From Chryseosolibacter histidinae (GTDB lineage: Bacteria > Bacteroidota > Bacteroidia > Cytophagales > Cyclobacteriaceae), in NCBI RefSeq assembly GCF_018598225.1, contig NZ_JAHESF010000012.1, forward strand, positions 124,001 to 188,000: DNA of 64,000 bases, read 5' to 3'. Shown one piece after another: positions 26,435-34,950 of the stretch. A model generated the notes under the pieces. That model was given only the letters and a program-made list of their open reading frames with translations, ran no database searches and was not told where the DNA came from. Position 1 is the first letter of the stretch; every line of letters begins with the position of its first letter. The translations under genes were made by a program, and so were the position numbers.

Positions 26435-27475
26435 TTATTGTGTCAAAATCATTACCAGTCCTGTGATGGCAACATTCAGGATCGCCAACGGGATCAGTAC
26501 TTTCCAGCCCAGGTTCATGAGCTGGTCGTAGCGGAAGCGCGGCAGTGTCCAGCGCACCCACATGAAGAAGAAGATAAAGAACCCGATCTTCAGGAACAGC
26601 GCCACGGTGCCAAGAATGGTCACCACGTTCGGCGCGAGCCCCAGGTCGTTCATGAACGGGAAATTGTATCCTCCGAAATAAAGTGTCGACATCACGGCAG
26701 ATGATGTGAACATATTGATGTATTCGGCAAACAGGTAGAAGCCGAGCTTCATGCTGCTGTATTCGGTGTGGTATCCGCCCACCAGCTCCGTTTCAGTTTC
26801 GGGCAGGTCGAACGGCATCCGGTTACATTCCGCGAAAGCGCAGATGATGAAGATCATAAAACCTACCGGCTGATACACGATGTTCCACAGGTTCCATTGG
26901 TCGCCGATGCCACCGCCCTGCATGCTGCTGATCTCGCTCAGGCTCAGGGTGCCGGTGATCATGATCAGCGCAATGATGGAGAGGCCCATGGCCAGCTCGT
27001 AGCTGATCATCTGTGCCGAAGCGCGGATGGCGCCCAGCAGTGAAAATTTGTTGTTCGATGCCCAGCCTCCCACCATGATGCCGTAGACACCGAAAGAAAC
27101 AACGGCAAAGATGTAGAGGATGCCGATGTTGAGGTCGGCGATCTGAAGGTTGTATTGTGTTCCATTGATCTCCAGCGTTCCGCCCCACGGGATCACCACC
27201 CCGGCCATGATGGCGGTGAGCATGGCGATACACGGGCCGATGATGAACAGCGTTTTGTTCGATACGTTGGGAATGATCTCTTCTTTCATGAACATCTTCA
27301 CACCGTCGGCAAGCGGTTGGAGCAGCCCGAAAGGACCGGCCCTGTCAGGACCCACGCGGTCCTGGATAAAGGCGGCCACTTTCCTTTCCAGGTACGTGGA
27401 GTACATGGCCACCAGCAGGGTGATACCGAACACTGCGAAAACGAGAATTAGCTTAAAGGTCAGAACTTCACTCAT
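26435..27475 (-). CDS. nuoH: NADH-quinone oxidoreductase subunit H
   Basis: 346 residues with eight helices, forming the quinone-site entrance with NuoB and NuoD. It contains YLERKVAAFIQDRVGPDRAGPFGLLQPLADGVKMFMKEEIIP, AECNRMPFDLPETETELVGGYHTEYSSMKLGFY and the C-terminal RWTLPRFRYDQLMNLGWK, all diagnostic. The start overlaps nuoG by 4 bp. Confidence 0.97.
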   Translation of the reverse strand: MSEVLTFKLILVFAVFGITLLVAMYSTYLERKVAAFIQDRVGPDRAGPFGLLQPLADGVKMFMKEEIIPNVSNKTLFIIGPCIAMLTAIMAGVVIPWGGTLEINGTQYNLQIADLNIGILYIFAVVSFGVYGIMVGGWASNNKFSLLGAIRASAQMISYELAMGLSIIALIMITGTLSLSEISSMQGGGIGDQWNLWNIVYQPVGFMIFIICAFAECNRMPFDLPETETELVGGYHTEYSSMKLGFYLFAEYINMFTSSAVMSTLYFGGYNFPFMNDLGLAPNVVTILGTVALFLKIGFFIFFFMWVRWTLPRFRYDQLMNLGWKVLIPLAILNVAITGLVMILTQ

Positions 27476-28476
27476 GCTGAAAGTGTGTTATTGGCGTCAA
27501 GTTGTTTTCCTGCCTGAAACTTGAGCTGGCGCTCAACATCCTGCTTCAGCTTCAGCAGATCGATCTTTTCATAATGGTTCTGTGCGATCACGGAGCCGCG
27601 GTCTATGTGACGCGGGCCTTCCACCACCCAGTGTTTCATGTCTTTGTGATCGTAGCGGCATTCGTTGCAGATGAACTCCTTCACTTCGCCGTATTGGTCT
27701 TTGCGCGCCGTTACACGCAATACATCTTCTCCTTTTGTCCACAGCACCACTTTGCCGCTGCACTTGGGGCAATCCCTGTGCGCATCCAGCGGCTTGGTGA
27801 ACCACACCCTGCTCTTGAAGCGGAATGTTTTATCGGTCAGCGCGCCCACGGGACACACGTCGATCATGTTGCCCGAGTAGTCGTTGTCGATCGCCTTTTC
27901 AATGTAGGTGCTGATCTCCGCATGATCGCCGCGGTTCAGTACGCCGTGAACGCGGTTGTCGGTGAGCTGGTCAGCCACATAGGTGCACCGGTAACAGAGA
28001 ATGCAGCGGTTCATGTGCAGCTTGATCTTGTCTCCGATATCGATCGGCTCGAAAGTTCTGCGCTCTTCTTCGTAACGTGTTTTGGACATGCCATGCTCGT
28101 AGGCAAAGTTCTGCAGGTCGCACTCGCCAGCCTGATCACAGATGGGGCAGTCCAGCGGGTGATTGAGCAGCAGGAATTCAACCACACCTTTTCTTGTTTC
28201 GAGCACCGACGGGTTGGTGATGTTCTCTACCACCATTCCATCCTGGGCCATGGTAATGCATGAGGGCACTAGCTTGGGCATAGGCCTCGGATCTTTCGCC
28301 GATCCCGCAGCCACTTTCACCAGGCATGCTCTGCATTTTCCACCGCTGTTCTTCAAAGTGGAATAGTAGCACATGGCGGGAGGAACGATCTCTCCGCCGA
28401 TCTGGCGGGCAGCCTGGAGGATGGTTGTGCCTTCAGGTACCTCAGTTACTATTCCGTCTATTGTTACTTTTATCAT
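27472..28476 (-). CDS. nuoG: Short NADH-quinone oxidoreductase subunit G (Fe-S part only)
   Basis: 334 residues, against roughly 700-900 for full NuoG. It keeps the plant-ferredoxin-like 2Fe-2S domain (CYYSTLKNSGGKCRACLVKV), the CPICDQAGECDLQ segment, the HMNRCILCYRCTYVADQ cluster motif and a further MIDVCPVGAL. It ends after a small domain with two CxxC pairs (DCPKCS and FICNECRYD), so the large molybdopterin-oxidoreductase-like domain is absent. From memory, short NuoG proteins are normal in many Bacteroidota. No frameshift or remnant is seen downstream, since nuoH starts at once. Confidence 0.93.
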   Translation of the reverse strand: MIKVTIDGIVTEVPEGTTILQAARQIGGEIVPPAMCYYSTLKNSGGKCRACLVKVAAGSAKDPRPMPKLVPSCITMAQDGMVVENITNPSVLETRKGVVEFLLLNHPLDCPICDQAGECDLQNFAYEHGMSKTRYEEERRTFEPIDIGDKIKLHMNRCILCYRCTYVADQLTDNRVHGVLNRGDHAEISTYIEKAIDNDYSGNMIDVCPVGALTDKTFRFKSRVWFTKPLDAHRDCPKCSGKVVLWTKGEDVLRVTARKDQYGEVKEFICNECRYDHKDMKHWVVEGPRHIDRGSVIAQNHYEKIDLLKLKQDVERQLKFQAGKQLDANNTLSA

Positions 28477-28510
28477 TCCTTAATTCTGATATCAGTTTAA
28501 ATATAAATTT

Positions 28511-28587
28511 CGAGTTGCCAGCTGTGAGCTTCGAGTAGCTCCAATTGAAGCGCTCCCTCGCAGCTCAAAGCTTGTAGCTCGCGGCTA
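28511..28587. repeat. Inverted-arm repeat in the nuoG-nuoF gap, AGCTGYGAGCTTYGAG family
   Basis: The left arm (CGAGTTGCCAGCTGTGAGCT..., 28511-28541) and right arm (...GCAGCTCAAAGCTTGTAGCTC..., 28557-28587) are imperfect inverted copies made of AGCT-rich units with a 15-bp spacer. It lies inside the nuo operon between two genes and spares both. Confidence 0.7.
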
Positions 28588-28589
28588 TT

Positions 28590-29951
28590 CTATGCCGCTA
28601 CTACCGCGTTCCGCTCCGATACAAAAGGTTCCTTTTCAAAATGTTTCGGATCCTTTACTTTCTCAGGATACTTGATGTGATATTCAAATTCTTCCCGGAA
28701 GTGACGGATCGCGCTGGCTACCGGCCAGGCTGCTGCGTCGCCCAGCGGGCAGATGGTATTTCCTTCGATCTTTTTGGCAACATCCACCAGCAGGTCGATG
28801 TCACTCATTTTTCCATGGCCGGTCTCTATCCGGTGCAACACTTTTTCCATCCAGCCTGTTCCTTCGCGGCAGGGTGAGCACTGACCGCATGATTCGTGGT
28901 GATAGAAGCGCGCGAACGTCCAGAGGTTTCTCACGATGCAGGCTGTTTCATCCATCACAATAAATCCGCCGGAGCCCAGCATCGAGCCGCTGGCAAAACC
29001 ACCGTCGGCGAGCGATTCGTAGCTCATCACCCGTGGTTCTCCCTTCGCATTTTTCAGGAAGAGGTCGCCCGGCAGAATCGGTACGGAAGATCCGCCGGGA
29101 ATAACGGCTTTCAATTTTCTTCCTTTCCAGATACCACCACAGTATTCATCCGAGTACAGGAATTCTTCTACGGGAAGTCCCAGCTCGATCTCATACACAC
29201 CGGGTTTGTTGATGTGGCCCGAGGCGGAGATCAGCTTGGTGCCGGTGCTTTTGCCAACACCGATCTTGGCGTATTCATCTCCACCGATGTTGATGATGGG
29301 AGGCACCGCCGCGATGGACTCAACGTTGTTTACTACTGTGGGGCAGTTATACAGACCAACCACGGCAGGGAACGGGGGTTTATTTCTTGGGTTGCCGCGT
29401 TTTCCTTCCAGTGATTCGATCTGCGCTGTTTCTTCGCCGCAGATGTAAGCGCCTGCACCGGAGTGAACATATACTTCAAGCGAGTAGTCGGTGCCGAGAA
29501 TATTCTTTCCGATAAATCCGGCAGCGCGTGCTTCTTCGATCGCTTTTTCAAGGATGGGGAAGATCCAGCGGAATTCGCCGCGCATGTAGATGTAAGATGC
29601 TTTTGCTCCCAGCGCATAGCTCGATACGATCATGCCTTCGATCAGCGCATGGGGAATGTACTCCATCAGGTAACGGTCTTTGAAAGTGCCGGGCTCGCTT
29701 TCATCCGCGTTGCAGATGAGGTAGCGGGGTTTGTCAGACTTCCTGTCGAGGAAGCTCCACTTCATCCCGGTAGGGAAACCTGCGCCACCGCGTCCCCTGA
29801 GTCCTGATTTCTTCACTTCTTCCATCACGGCGTCAGGCGTCATGGTCTTCAGCGCTTTCTCTACGGAGGCATAACCGCCCTGCTTCCGGTATACTTCAAA
29901 CGATCTGATACCGGGTACGTCGATGTCTTTTAATAATAACTTCCTTCCCAT
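28590..29951 (-). CDS. nuoF: NADH-quinone oxidoreductase subunit F
   Basis: 453 residues, the FMN- and NADH-binding subunit with one [4Fe-4S] cluster. The NADH loop GLRGRGGAGFPTGMKW, the FMN motif YICNADESEPGTFKDR, the EETAQIESLEGKRGNPRNKPPFPA region and the C-terminal cluster motif CGQCSPCREGTGW with a later ICPLGDAAAWPV are all present. It lies 12 bp after nuoE. Confidence 0.97.
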   Translation of the reverse strand: MGRKLLLKDIDVPGIRSFEVYRKQGGYASVEKALKTMTPDAVMEEVKKSGLRGRGGAGFPTGMKWSFLDRKSDKPRYLICNADESEPGTFKDRYLMEYIPHALIEGMIVSSYALGAKASYIYMRGEFRWIFPILEKAIEEARAAGFIGKNILGTDYSLEVYVHSGAGAYICGEETAQIESLEGKRGNPRNKPPFPAVVGLYNCPTVVNNVESIAAVPPIINIGGDEYAKIGVGKSTGTKLISASGHINKPGVYEIELGLPVEEFLYSDEYCGGIWKGRKLKAVIPGGSSVPILPGDLFLKNAKGEPRVMSYESLADGGFASGSMLGSGGFIVMDETACIVRNLWTFARFYHHESCGQCSPCREGTGWMEKVLHRIETGHGKMSDIDLLVDVAKKIEGNTICPLGDAAAWPVASAIRHFREEFEYHIKYPEKVKDPKHFEKEPFVSERNAVVAA

Positions 29952-29963
29952 TTTTATATACCG

Positions 29964-30518
29964 TTATTTTCCAGGGGTCACAGGATACGGCGATCCGTAA
30001 TCCGGTGATGGAACATTATGCGTTTCTTTTAATTTGTTGAGCACCTCGTCCATTTTTTCAACGGAGAGGTTTTCGATGTAATGGTTGCCCACCTGCATCA
30101 TCGGCGCGCTGCCACACGAGGCGAGACACTCCACTGTTTTCAGGGTGAACATTCCGTCGGCTGTCGTTTCTCCTTCCTTGATGCCGAGCTTCTGTTCGAG
30201 ATACTGGATGATGTCGTCGGAGCCGCGCAGCCAGCAGGGGCCTGTACGGCAAACTTCCAGCACACACTTGCCAACGGGCTGCAGGTTGTACATCGTGTAG
30301 AACGATGCCACCTCGTATACTTCGATGGGCTTTATGTTGAGGATGCCCGCCACATAATCCATGGTCTCGGTACTGAGCCATCCGCCAAATTCAGCTTGCG
30401 CGATGTGGAGCACAGGAAGCAAAGCAGACTTCTGCCTTCCTTCCGGATATCGTTTTATGATCTTCTGCACCAACGCCATCGCGGCATCGGTGAACTGTAC
30501 AGGTTTGGTATCAGCCAT
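29964..30518 (-). CDS. nuoE: NADH-quinone oxidoreductase subunit E
   Basis: 184 residues, a thioredoxin-like [2Fe-2S] subunit. The cluster Cys residues are in CRTGPCWLRGSDDI (the first two) and CLASCGSAPMMQV (the second pair). The N-terminal helical part (KRYPEGRQKSALLPVLHIAQ) contacts NuoF. A 170-bp repeat-filled gap separates it from nuoD. Confidence 0.97.
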   Translation of the reverse strand: MADTKPVQFTDAAMALVQKIIKRYPEGRQKSALLPVLHIAQAEFGGWLSTETMDYVAGILNIKPIEVYEVASFYTMYNLQPVGKCVLEVCRTGPCWLRGSDDIIQYLEQKLGIKEGETTADGMFTLKTVECLASCGSAPMMQVGNHYIENLSVEKMDEVLNKLKETHNVPSPDYGSPYPVTPGK

Positions 30519-30527
30519 TTTGTAAGT

Positions 30528-30685
30528 ACGAATTACGAGGTACGAAGTACGAAGACCAGGGACCTCACTATTTATTTCAATTCACTCTTTCTTAGGTACG
30601 AGGTACGATCCCGATAGCTCTCGGGAACGAGGTACGTTTTGCCCGTATTTACACCTTGCCTACTGCTCATTGCCTACTGCCTACT
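30528..30685. repeat. Composite repeat in the nuoE-nuoD gap: TACGAGG family plus TAGGCA arm
   Basis: GTACGAATTACGAGGTACG... (30528-30562) and a second TACGAGGTACG arm (30597-30637) lie in the same orientation. The second arm is interrupted by the palindrome TCCCGATAGCTCTCGGGA (30609-30626). A TAGGCA-family arm (TTGCCTACTGC..., 30656-30685) follows and ends at the nuoD stop codon. Two families therefore meet in one operon gap. Confidence 0.75.
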
Positions 30686-30688
30686 ATT

Positions 30689-31903
30689 CTAAGCGTCCAG
30701 CTCTCCGGCGATCACGTTCATGCTGCTCATGGTGAGGATCGCATCGGAGATGTTCGTGCCTTTGATCATTTCAGGGTATGCCTGATAATAGATAAAGCAC
30801 GGCCTTCTCATGTGCAGCCTGTAAGGGGTTCTTCCGCCATCGCTGATGAGGTAGAAGCCCAACTCACCGTTGCCGCCTTCAACACAGTGATAAACTTCGC
30901 CTTTCGGCACATCGGTCTCACCCATCACGATCTTGAAGTGATAGATGAGCGCCTCCATATTATTATACACCTCCTGCTTGGGAGGCAAATAGAAATCAGG
31001 GACGTTAGGGGAGAAGTAAGGGCCGTCAGGCAGCTTCTCGATGGCTTGCCTGATGATGCTCAGGCTTTGCCACATTTCTTCCTGGCGCACCATGAAACGG
31101 TCATAGGTATCGCCATTCAGGCCTACAGGTATTGTAAAATCGAAATCCTCGTAAGATGAGTACGGGTTCATCACACGTACGTCATAATCGACACCGGCGG
31201 CACGCAGGTTAGGACCCGAGAAGCTGTAGCTCAAAGCACGCTCGGCTGTGATAGGTCCGGCGCCGATGGTACGGTCCATGAAGATCCTGTTGCGTTTCAC
31301 CAGGTTCTCGAATTCTTTGAGGGCTTGCGGATATTCTTTCAGGAACTTGTCGATCTTGGCCCATGCCTTGTCGGAGAAATCGCGCTCGAAGCCGCCGATC
31401 CTGCCAATGTTGGTGGTGAGGCGCGCGCCGCAGATCTCTTCGTAGATCTCGTAGATCAGCTCGCGGAACTGGAACAGGTAAACGAATCCCGTCAGGGCAC
31501 CGGTATCCACCCCGATCACCGTGTTACAGATAAGGTGATCAGAAATGCGGGCCAGCTCCATGATGATCACACGCAGGTATTGCACACGCTTGGGGATCTC
31601 TGCGTTGATGAGCTTCTCCACGGTCATGTGCCACCCGATGTTGTTGATGGGAGCGGAGCAGTAGTTCATCCGGTCCGTGATCGGTGTGATCTGGTTGAAC
31701 GGCCGGCGTTCCGATAATTTTTCGAAGGCACGGTGAATGTAACCAATGGTAGGCTCGGAGTGAATGATCACTTCGCCATCCATGGTAAGCACATTCTGGA
31801 AGATGCCATGCGTGGCCGGGTGTGTGGGGCCGAGGTTGAGGGTAGTGTACTGTTTCTGTTCTACCTCGGTGCTGGTGGTGTTTATGATCTCTTCTTTTGC
31901 CAT
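30689..31903 (-). CDS. nuoD: NADH-quinone oxidoreductase subunit D
   Basis: 404 residues, the 49-kDa quinone-site subunit. It shows LNLGPTHPATHGIFQNVLTMDGEVI, IGYIHRAFEKL with the quinone-site His residues, LICNTVIGVDTGALTGFVYLF, and the C-terminal RPCFIYYQAYPEMIKGTNISD and VIAGELDA. It is separate from NuoC rather than fused, and starts 2 bp after the nuoC stop. Confidence 0.97.
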   Translation of the reverse strand: MAKEEIINTTSTEVEQKQYTTLNLGPTHPATHGIFQNVLTMDGEVIIHSEPTIGYIHRAFEKLSERRPFNQITPITDRMNYCSAPINNIGWHMTVEKLINAEIPKRVQYLRVIIMELARISDHLICNTVIGVDTGALTGFVYLFQFRELIYEIYEEICGARLTTNIGRIGGFERDFSDKAWAKIDKFLKEYPQALKEFENLVKRNRIFMDRTIGAGPITAERALSYSFSGPNLRAAGVDYDVRVMNPYSSYEDFDFTIPVGLNGDTYDRFMVRQEEMWQSLSIIRQAIEKLPDGPYFSPNVPDFYLPPKQEVYNNMEALIYHFKIVMGETDVPKGEVYHCVEGGNGELGFYLISDGGRTPYRLHMRRPCFIYYQAYPEMIKGTNISDAILTMSSMNVIAGELDA

Positions 31904-31905
31904 GC

Positions 31906-32424
31906 TTATCGTCCGAACATGTAGTCCTTTTTGTCTTCACGGGTCTGGTCTTCCAGCGGGTATTCTTTCCGCAGCGGGTGGATGATCATGTCTTCCACGT
32001 TCAGGATCCTTCTCAGGTCAGGATGCCCGGTGAACTTCACGCCGAAGAAATCGTAGGTCTCGCGTTCCATCCAGTTTGCGCCGGCGAATACCGTTGTGAG
32101 TGTGGGTGTTACCGGGTTCTCGGCGGGCAGAAAGATCTTCAACCTGATGCGCCAGTTGTTCACCAGGCTGTGAAGCTGGTACATGATGGCGATCTGGCCT
32201 GCTTCAGGATAGTGAATGCCACAGAGTGTGGTCAGGTACTGAAACTTCGCTTCGCTGTGATCATACAAATACTGGATGATCTCAACGATGTTCTCCTTTT
32301 TCAGGTTGATGGTCAGGAAATCGTAAGGCGTTTCCACAGAAAGGATCTCACCTTCGAATTTCTCCTTTATAATGCTGACAATTTTCTCTTGAACCGTACT
32401 ATCCATGGGGTTATTCAATGCCAT
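31906..32424 (-). CDS. nuoC: NADH-quinone oxidoreductase subunit C
   Basis: 172 residues, the 30-kDa subunit. The signature [26 protein letters not shown] is present, followed by [16 protein letters not shown]. The ATG at 32424 overlaps nuoB by 14 bp; the second Met (32406) would start 5 bp after nuoB and is also possible. Confidence 0.96.
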   Translation of the reverse strand: MALNNPMDSTVQEKIVSIIKEKFEGEILSVETPYDFLTINLKKENIVEIIQYLYDHSEAKFQYLTTLCGIHYPEAGQIAIMYQLHSLVNNWRIRLKIFLPAENPVTPTLTTVFAGANWMERETYDFFGVKFTGHPDLRRILNVEDMIIHPLRKEYPLEDQTREDKKDYMFGR

Positions 32425-32971
32425 ATTTGTTCAGCATGGCCTTGTATTCCGGTGAATCTCTTCTGCGGAAGGATTCCGTTTCTACGAGGTGCTGAATTTT
32501 CATAATGCCGTCAATGATCTGTTCAGGGCGGGGAGGGCAGCCCGGCACGTAAACATCTACCGGAATAATGCGGTCGATGCCCTGCAATACGCTGTAGGTG
32601 TCGAAGATGCCACCGCTGCAGGCACAAGCGCCAACGCTCAGCACCCACCTGGGTTCGGCCATCTGCTCATAAACCTGGCGCAGTACGGGTCCCATCTTCT
32701 TGGCAATGGTACCCATCACCATCAGCAGGTCTGCCTGCCTTGGCGAAAAGCTGAGGCGCTCAGATCCGAAACGGGCCAGGTCGTAATGCGCTCCCATAGT
32801 GGCCATGAACTCGATGCCACAACAGGAGGTGGCAAACGGAAGAGGCCAGATGGAATTCTTGCGGGCCATACCCACTACCTTTTCCAGGCTGGTGGCAAAA
32901 AAACCTGCACCTTCGTAGCCTTCCGGCTTTTCAACGAGCGTGATCGGTTTAATATCTGAAGTAGCTTGCAT
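32411..32971 (-). CDS. nuoB: NADH-quinone oxidoreductase subunit B
   Basis: Carries cluster N2, the last Fe-S centre before quinone. The Cys ligands appear in [25 protein letters not shown] and VPGCPPRPE. The start is placed at the Met at 32971 (MQATSDIK..., about 186 residues), 15 bp after nuoA; an upstream Met at 32998 would overlap nuoA by 13 bp and add nine residues. Confidence 0.96.
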   Translation of the reverse strand: MQATSDIKPITLVEKPEGYEGAGFFATSLEKVVGMARKNSIWPLPFATSCCGIEFMATMGAHYDLARFGSERLSFSPRQADLLMVMGTIAKKMGPVLRQVYEQMAEPRWVLSVGACACSGGIFDTYSVLQGIDRIIPVDVYVPGCPPRPEQIIDGIMKIQHLVETESFRRRDSPEYKAMLNKYGIE

Positions 32972-32985
32972 CTCTCTTGTTTCTG

Positions 32986-33357
32986 TTAATCTTCCCACTC
33001 TAAAGCCTTTTTCCTGATAATATAGAAGAAGCCCACCAGCAGCAAGCCGATGAACACGATCATTTCAATGAAGCCCGTCACGCCGAATTCTTTAAAATTC
33101 ACCGCCCAGGGGTACATGAAGATCACTTCCACATCAAAAAGCACGAATAAAATAGCCACCAGGAAGTATTTGATAGGAAAAGCCTGGCGCGCGTTGCCCC
33201 TTGGCTCGATGCCGCATTCGAAAGATTCGAGCTTTACCTTGGTCTTGCGTTTGGGACCCAGCCAGTGGGTGACCACCATGGTGACAGCCACAAATCCGGC
33301 TGCCAGCAGGAACATCAACAAAATCGGTAAATAGTCAACTAAGCCGGGGTTCGTCAT
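32986..33357 (-). CDS. nuoA: NADH-quinone oxidoreductase subunit A
   Basis: 123 residues with three helices: [45 protein letters not shown] with the conserved acidic pair, and a third near the C terminus. The loop [24 protein letters not shown] holds the conserved Cys near the quinone site. It is the first gene of the operon. Confidence 0.97.
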   Translation of the reverse strand: MTNPGLVDYLPILLMFLLAAGFVAVTMVVTHWLGPKRKTKVKLESFECGIEPRGNARQAFPIKYFLVAILFVLFDVEVIFMYPWAVNFKEFGVTGFIEMIVFIGLLLVGFFYIIRKKALEWED

Positions 33358-33694
33358 AAATCACGTTAAAAGGCGGCCAAAATTAAGTTTAATTTTCAGT
33401 ACAAAATATTATTACCTGCAATATTCTGACATCAATTGCGAAAACAAATAAAACCCACTTTTTGCTTAAATCCACGCTGAAAATCCCGAATTTCAATAAG
33501 CGGTGGAGGTGCAGAAAATGCACCGTTTCCCAGGCCCTGGTTATTCTCTTCTGCAATCGGTTGAGAACAGTGCCTTCAGAACAAAGCAAACGGGATTATT
33601 GTTACCTTGCCTCGCACGCCATAGCTTAGCGACGGCGTGTGATGGAACTCTAATTACATTTTAATCTCAATACATTTTAATCTCATTTTCAACA
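33358..33694. other. Divergent region upstream of nuoA and the YkgJ-type gene
   Basis: 337 bp without a gene. It contains the candidate nuo promoter (33378-33406). Near 33617-33645 there is a GCACGCC...GGCGTGT inverted pair around a 13-bp centre. At about 33652-33685 ACATTTTAATCTCA occurs twice in tandem just before the ykgJ-type start. Confidence 0.5.
33378..33406 (-). promoter_or_regulatory. Candidate promoter of the nuo operon
   Basis: On the minus strand TTTTG (33406-33402) is followed after 16 bp by TAATTTTG (33385-33378), a full match to the Bacteroidota -7 consensus TAnnTTTG. The leader to the nuoA ATG would be about 10-20 nt. The spacer is slightly short of the usual range. Confidence 0.5.
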
Positions 33695-34267
33695 TTGTCA
33701 CTCATTGAAAAAGTTCGGGCGGTAGAGGAGGTGTTTCAGGGGCTCGACAACGCGATTTCTGCTTTCCAATCGTGGTCAACCTTACATTGCAAAACAGGGT
33801 GCGGCAAATGTTGTTTTAAACCTGATATCGAAGCAACGGCGCTGGAGTTCCTGCCGTTTGCCCACTATCTTTATGAGCACGATGAAGCCTACGCCTGGCT
33901 CGACAAGCTGCAGGCCTCAGACCAGGAAATATGTCACATCCTGAATCCTTCGCAGCATGGCGTTGGATTGTGCTCCGAGTACACACACCGCGGACTGATC
34001 TGCCGGCTCTTCGGATATTCGGCCCGGGTGAACAAGTATGGCACCCGTGAGCTGGTGACCTGCCAGATCATCAAAACAGAACAACAGACCGCTTATGAGC
34101 AGACACAGCAGCAGGTTGCAGGGGGAGCGGCTTTACCTGTGATGAATCAATATTATATGCAGTTGCATGCGATCGATCCGGAGCTGGCGCGGAATTTTTA
34201 TCCAGTCAACCAGGCGATCCGCAAGGCCATAGAAACAGTGCTTCACTACTATGCTTACCGAAATTAA
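33695..34267 (+). CDS. YkgJ family cysteine-cluster protein
   Basis: 190 residues starting at TTG 33695 (no ATG is in frame near the start). The Cys-rich motif CKTGCGKCCFKPDIEATALEF and a later GLCSEYTHRGLICRLFGYS...VTCQII give the zinc/iron-binding pattern of the YkgJ/CxxCxxCC family (UPF0153). Its function is not established. The end overlaps the next gene by 17 bp. Confidence 0.88.
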   Translation: MSLIEKVRAVEEVFQGLDNAISAFQSWSTLHCKTGCGKCCFKPDIEATALEFLPFAHYLYEHDEAYAWLDKLQASDQEICHILNPSQHGVGLCSEYTHRGLICRLFGYSARVNKYGTRELVTCQIIKTEQQTAYEQTQQQVAGGAALPVMNQYYMQLHAIDPELARNFYPVNQAIRKAIETVLHYYAYRN

Positions 34268-34805
34268 ACTGAAGGCGCTCTTCCCCTTGATGCTGTTGCT
34301 GATGGCCTTCTGCGCAGCGAACGGTCAGGATACAGTAGATATCAAACCTTTCGAACGTTACTGGACCAAACCCCACATCATTCCCAAGATCGGCGTTGGC
34401 GCCCAGGAAACAGCTTTTGTAGAGGCGGGCATTGCATGGCATAAGATCTATGTTCATCCCCTCGCCCTGGCTTCCGCAGGACCGTACTTTACCATCGACG
34501 GATTGATCAAGGACGACGAGCCCATCTTCGGCCCCAAGATCGGATATGAAGTCACCGCAGGATTGTTCGGCCTCGCGGCAGACATGACCTACTACACTGA
34601 TTTTGATAACGAGTCACTAATGCTGACACCCAGGGCGGGCGTGACTTTGCTGGGATTTGCCAACCTGTTCTACGGCTACAACATCAACCTCTCGCCCCAA
34701 GAACCTTTCAAGATCATTTCACCCAACCGCTTCTCATTGATCTTTAATATCAATACGGATTATTTCAATTTGCGCTCCGCCGCGAAGAAACCGAAGAAAC
34801 CGTGA
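34251..34805 (+). CDS. Secreted or outer-membrane protein of unknown function
   Basis: 184 residues. The signal peptide is residues 1-25 (LFPLMLLLMAFCAANGQ). The mature part has strand-like segments with aromatic residues (IGVGAQETAFVEAGIAWHKIYVHP, IGYEVTAGLFGLAADMTYYTDF, LMLTPRAGVTLLGFANLFYGYNI), suggesting a small beta-barrel. It ends KKPKKP. The stop codon lies at the first base of the following repeat arm. Confidence 0.7.
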   Translation: MLTEIKLKALFPLMLLLMAFCAANGQDTVDIKPFERYWTKPHIIPKIGVGAQETAFVEAGIAWHKIYVHPLALASAGPYFTIDGLIKDDEPIFGPKIGYEVTAGLFGLAADMTYYTDFDNESLMLTPRAGVTLLGFANLFYGYNINLSPQEPFKIISPNRFSLIFNINTDYFNLRSAAKKPKKP

Positions 34806-34946
34806 AGAGTCCACAGTCGACGGTCCACAGACCACAGTAATTCGGGTCACATCGACGATTAGTCTGCAGCAATTTAAAAAGTTACACATCGACTTGACGG
34901 TTCACCGCTCGTCCGTGGACTGTCGACTGTGGACCGTGGACTCTTC
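34804..34946. repeat. Inverted-arm repeat, GTCCACAGTCGAC family
   Basis: The left arm (GAAGAGTCCACAGTCGACGG..., 34804-34837) and right arm (...GTCGACTGTGGACCGTGGAC, 34911-34946) are inverted copies built of GTCCACAGTCNAC units; both outer ends read GAAGAGTCCAC. The 73-bp spacer is not repetitive. It fills the gap between two convergent genes. Confidence 0.8.
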
Positions 34947-34950
34947 AACA

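Noticed and set aside
20019-33357. A hydrogenase-like or Mrp antiporter cluster instead of complex I
   Set aside because: All fourteen nuo subunits occur in the standard order, including NuoE and NuoF with NADH and FMN motifs, so it is a normal complex I.
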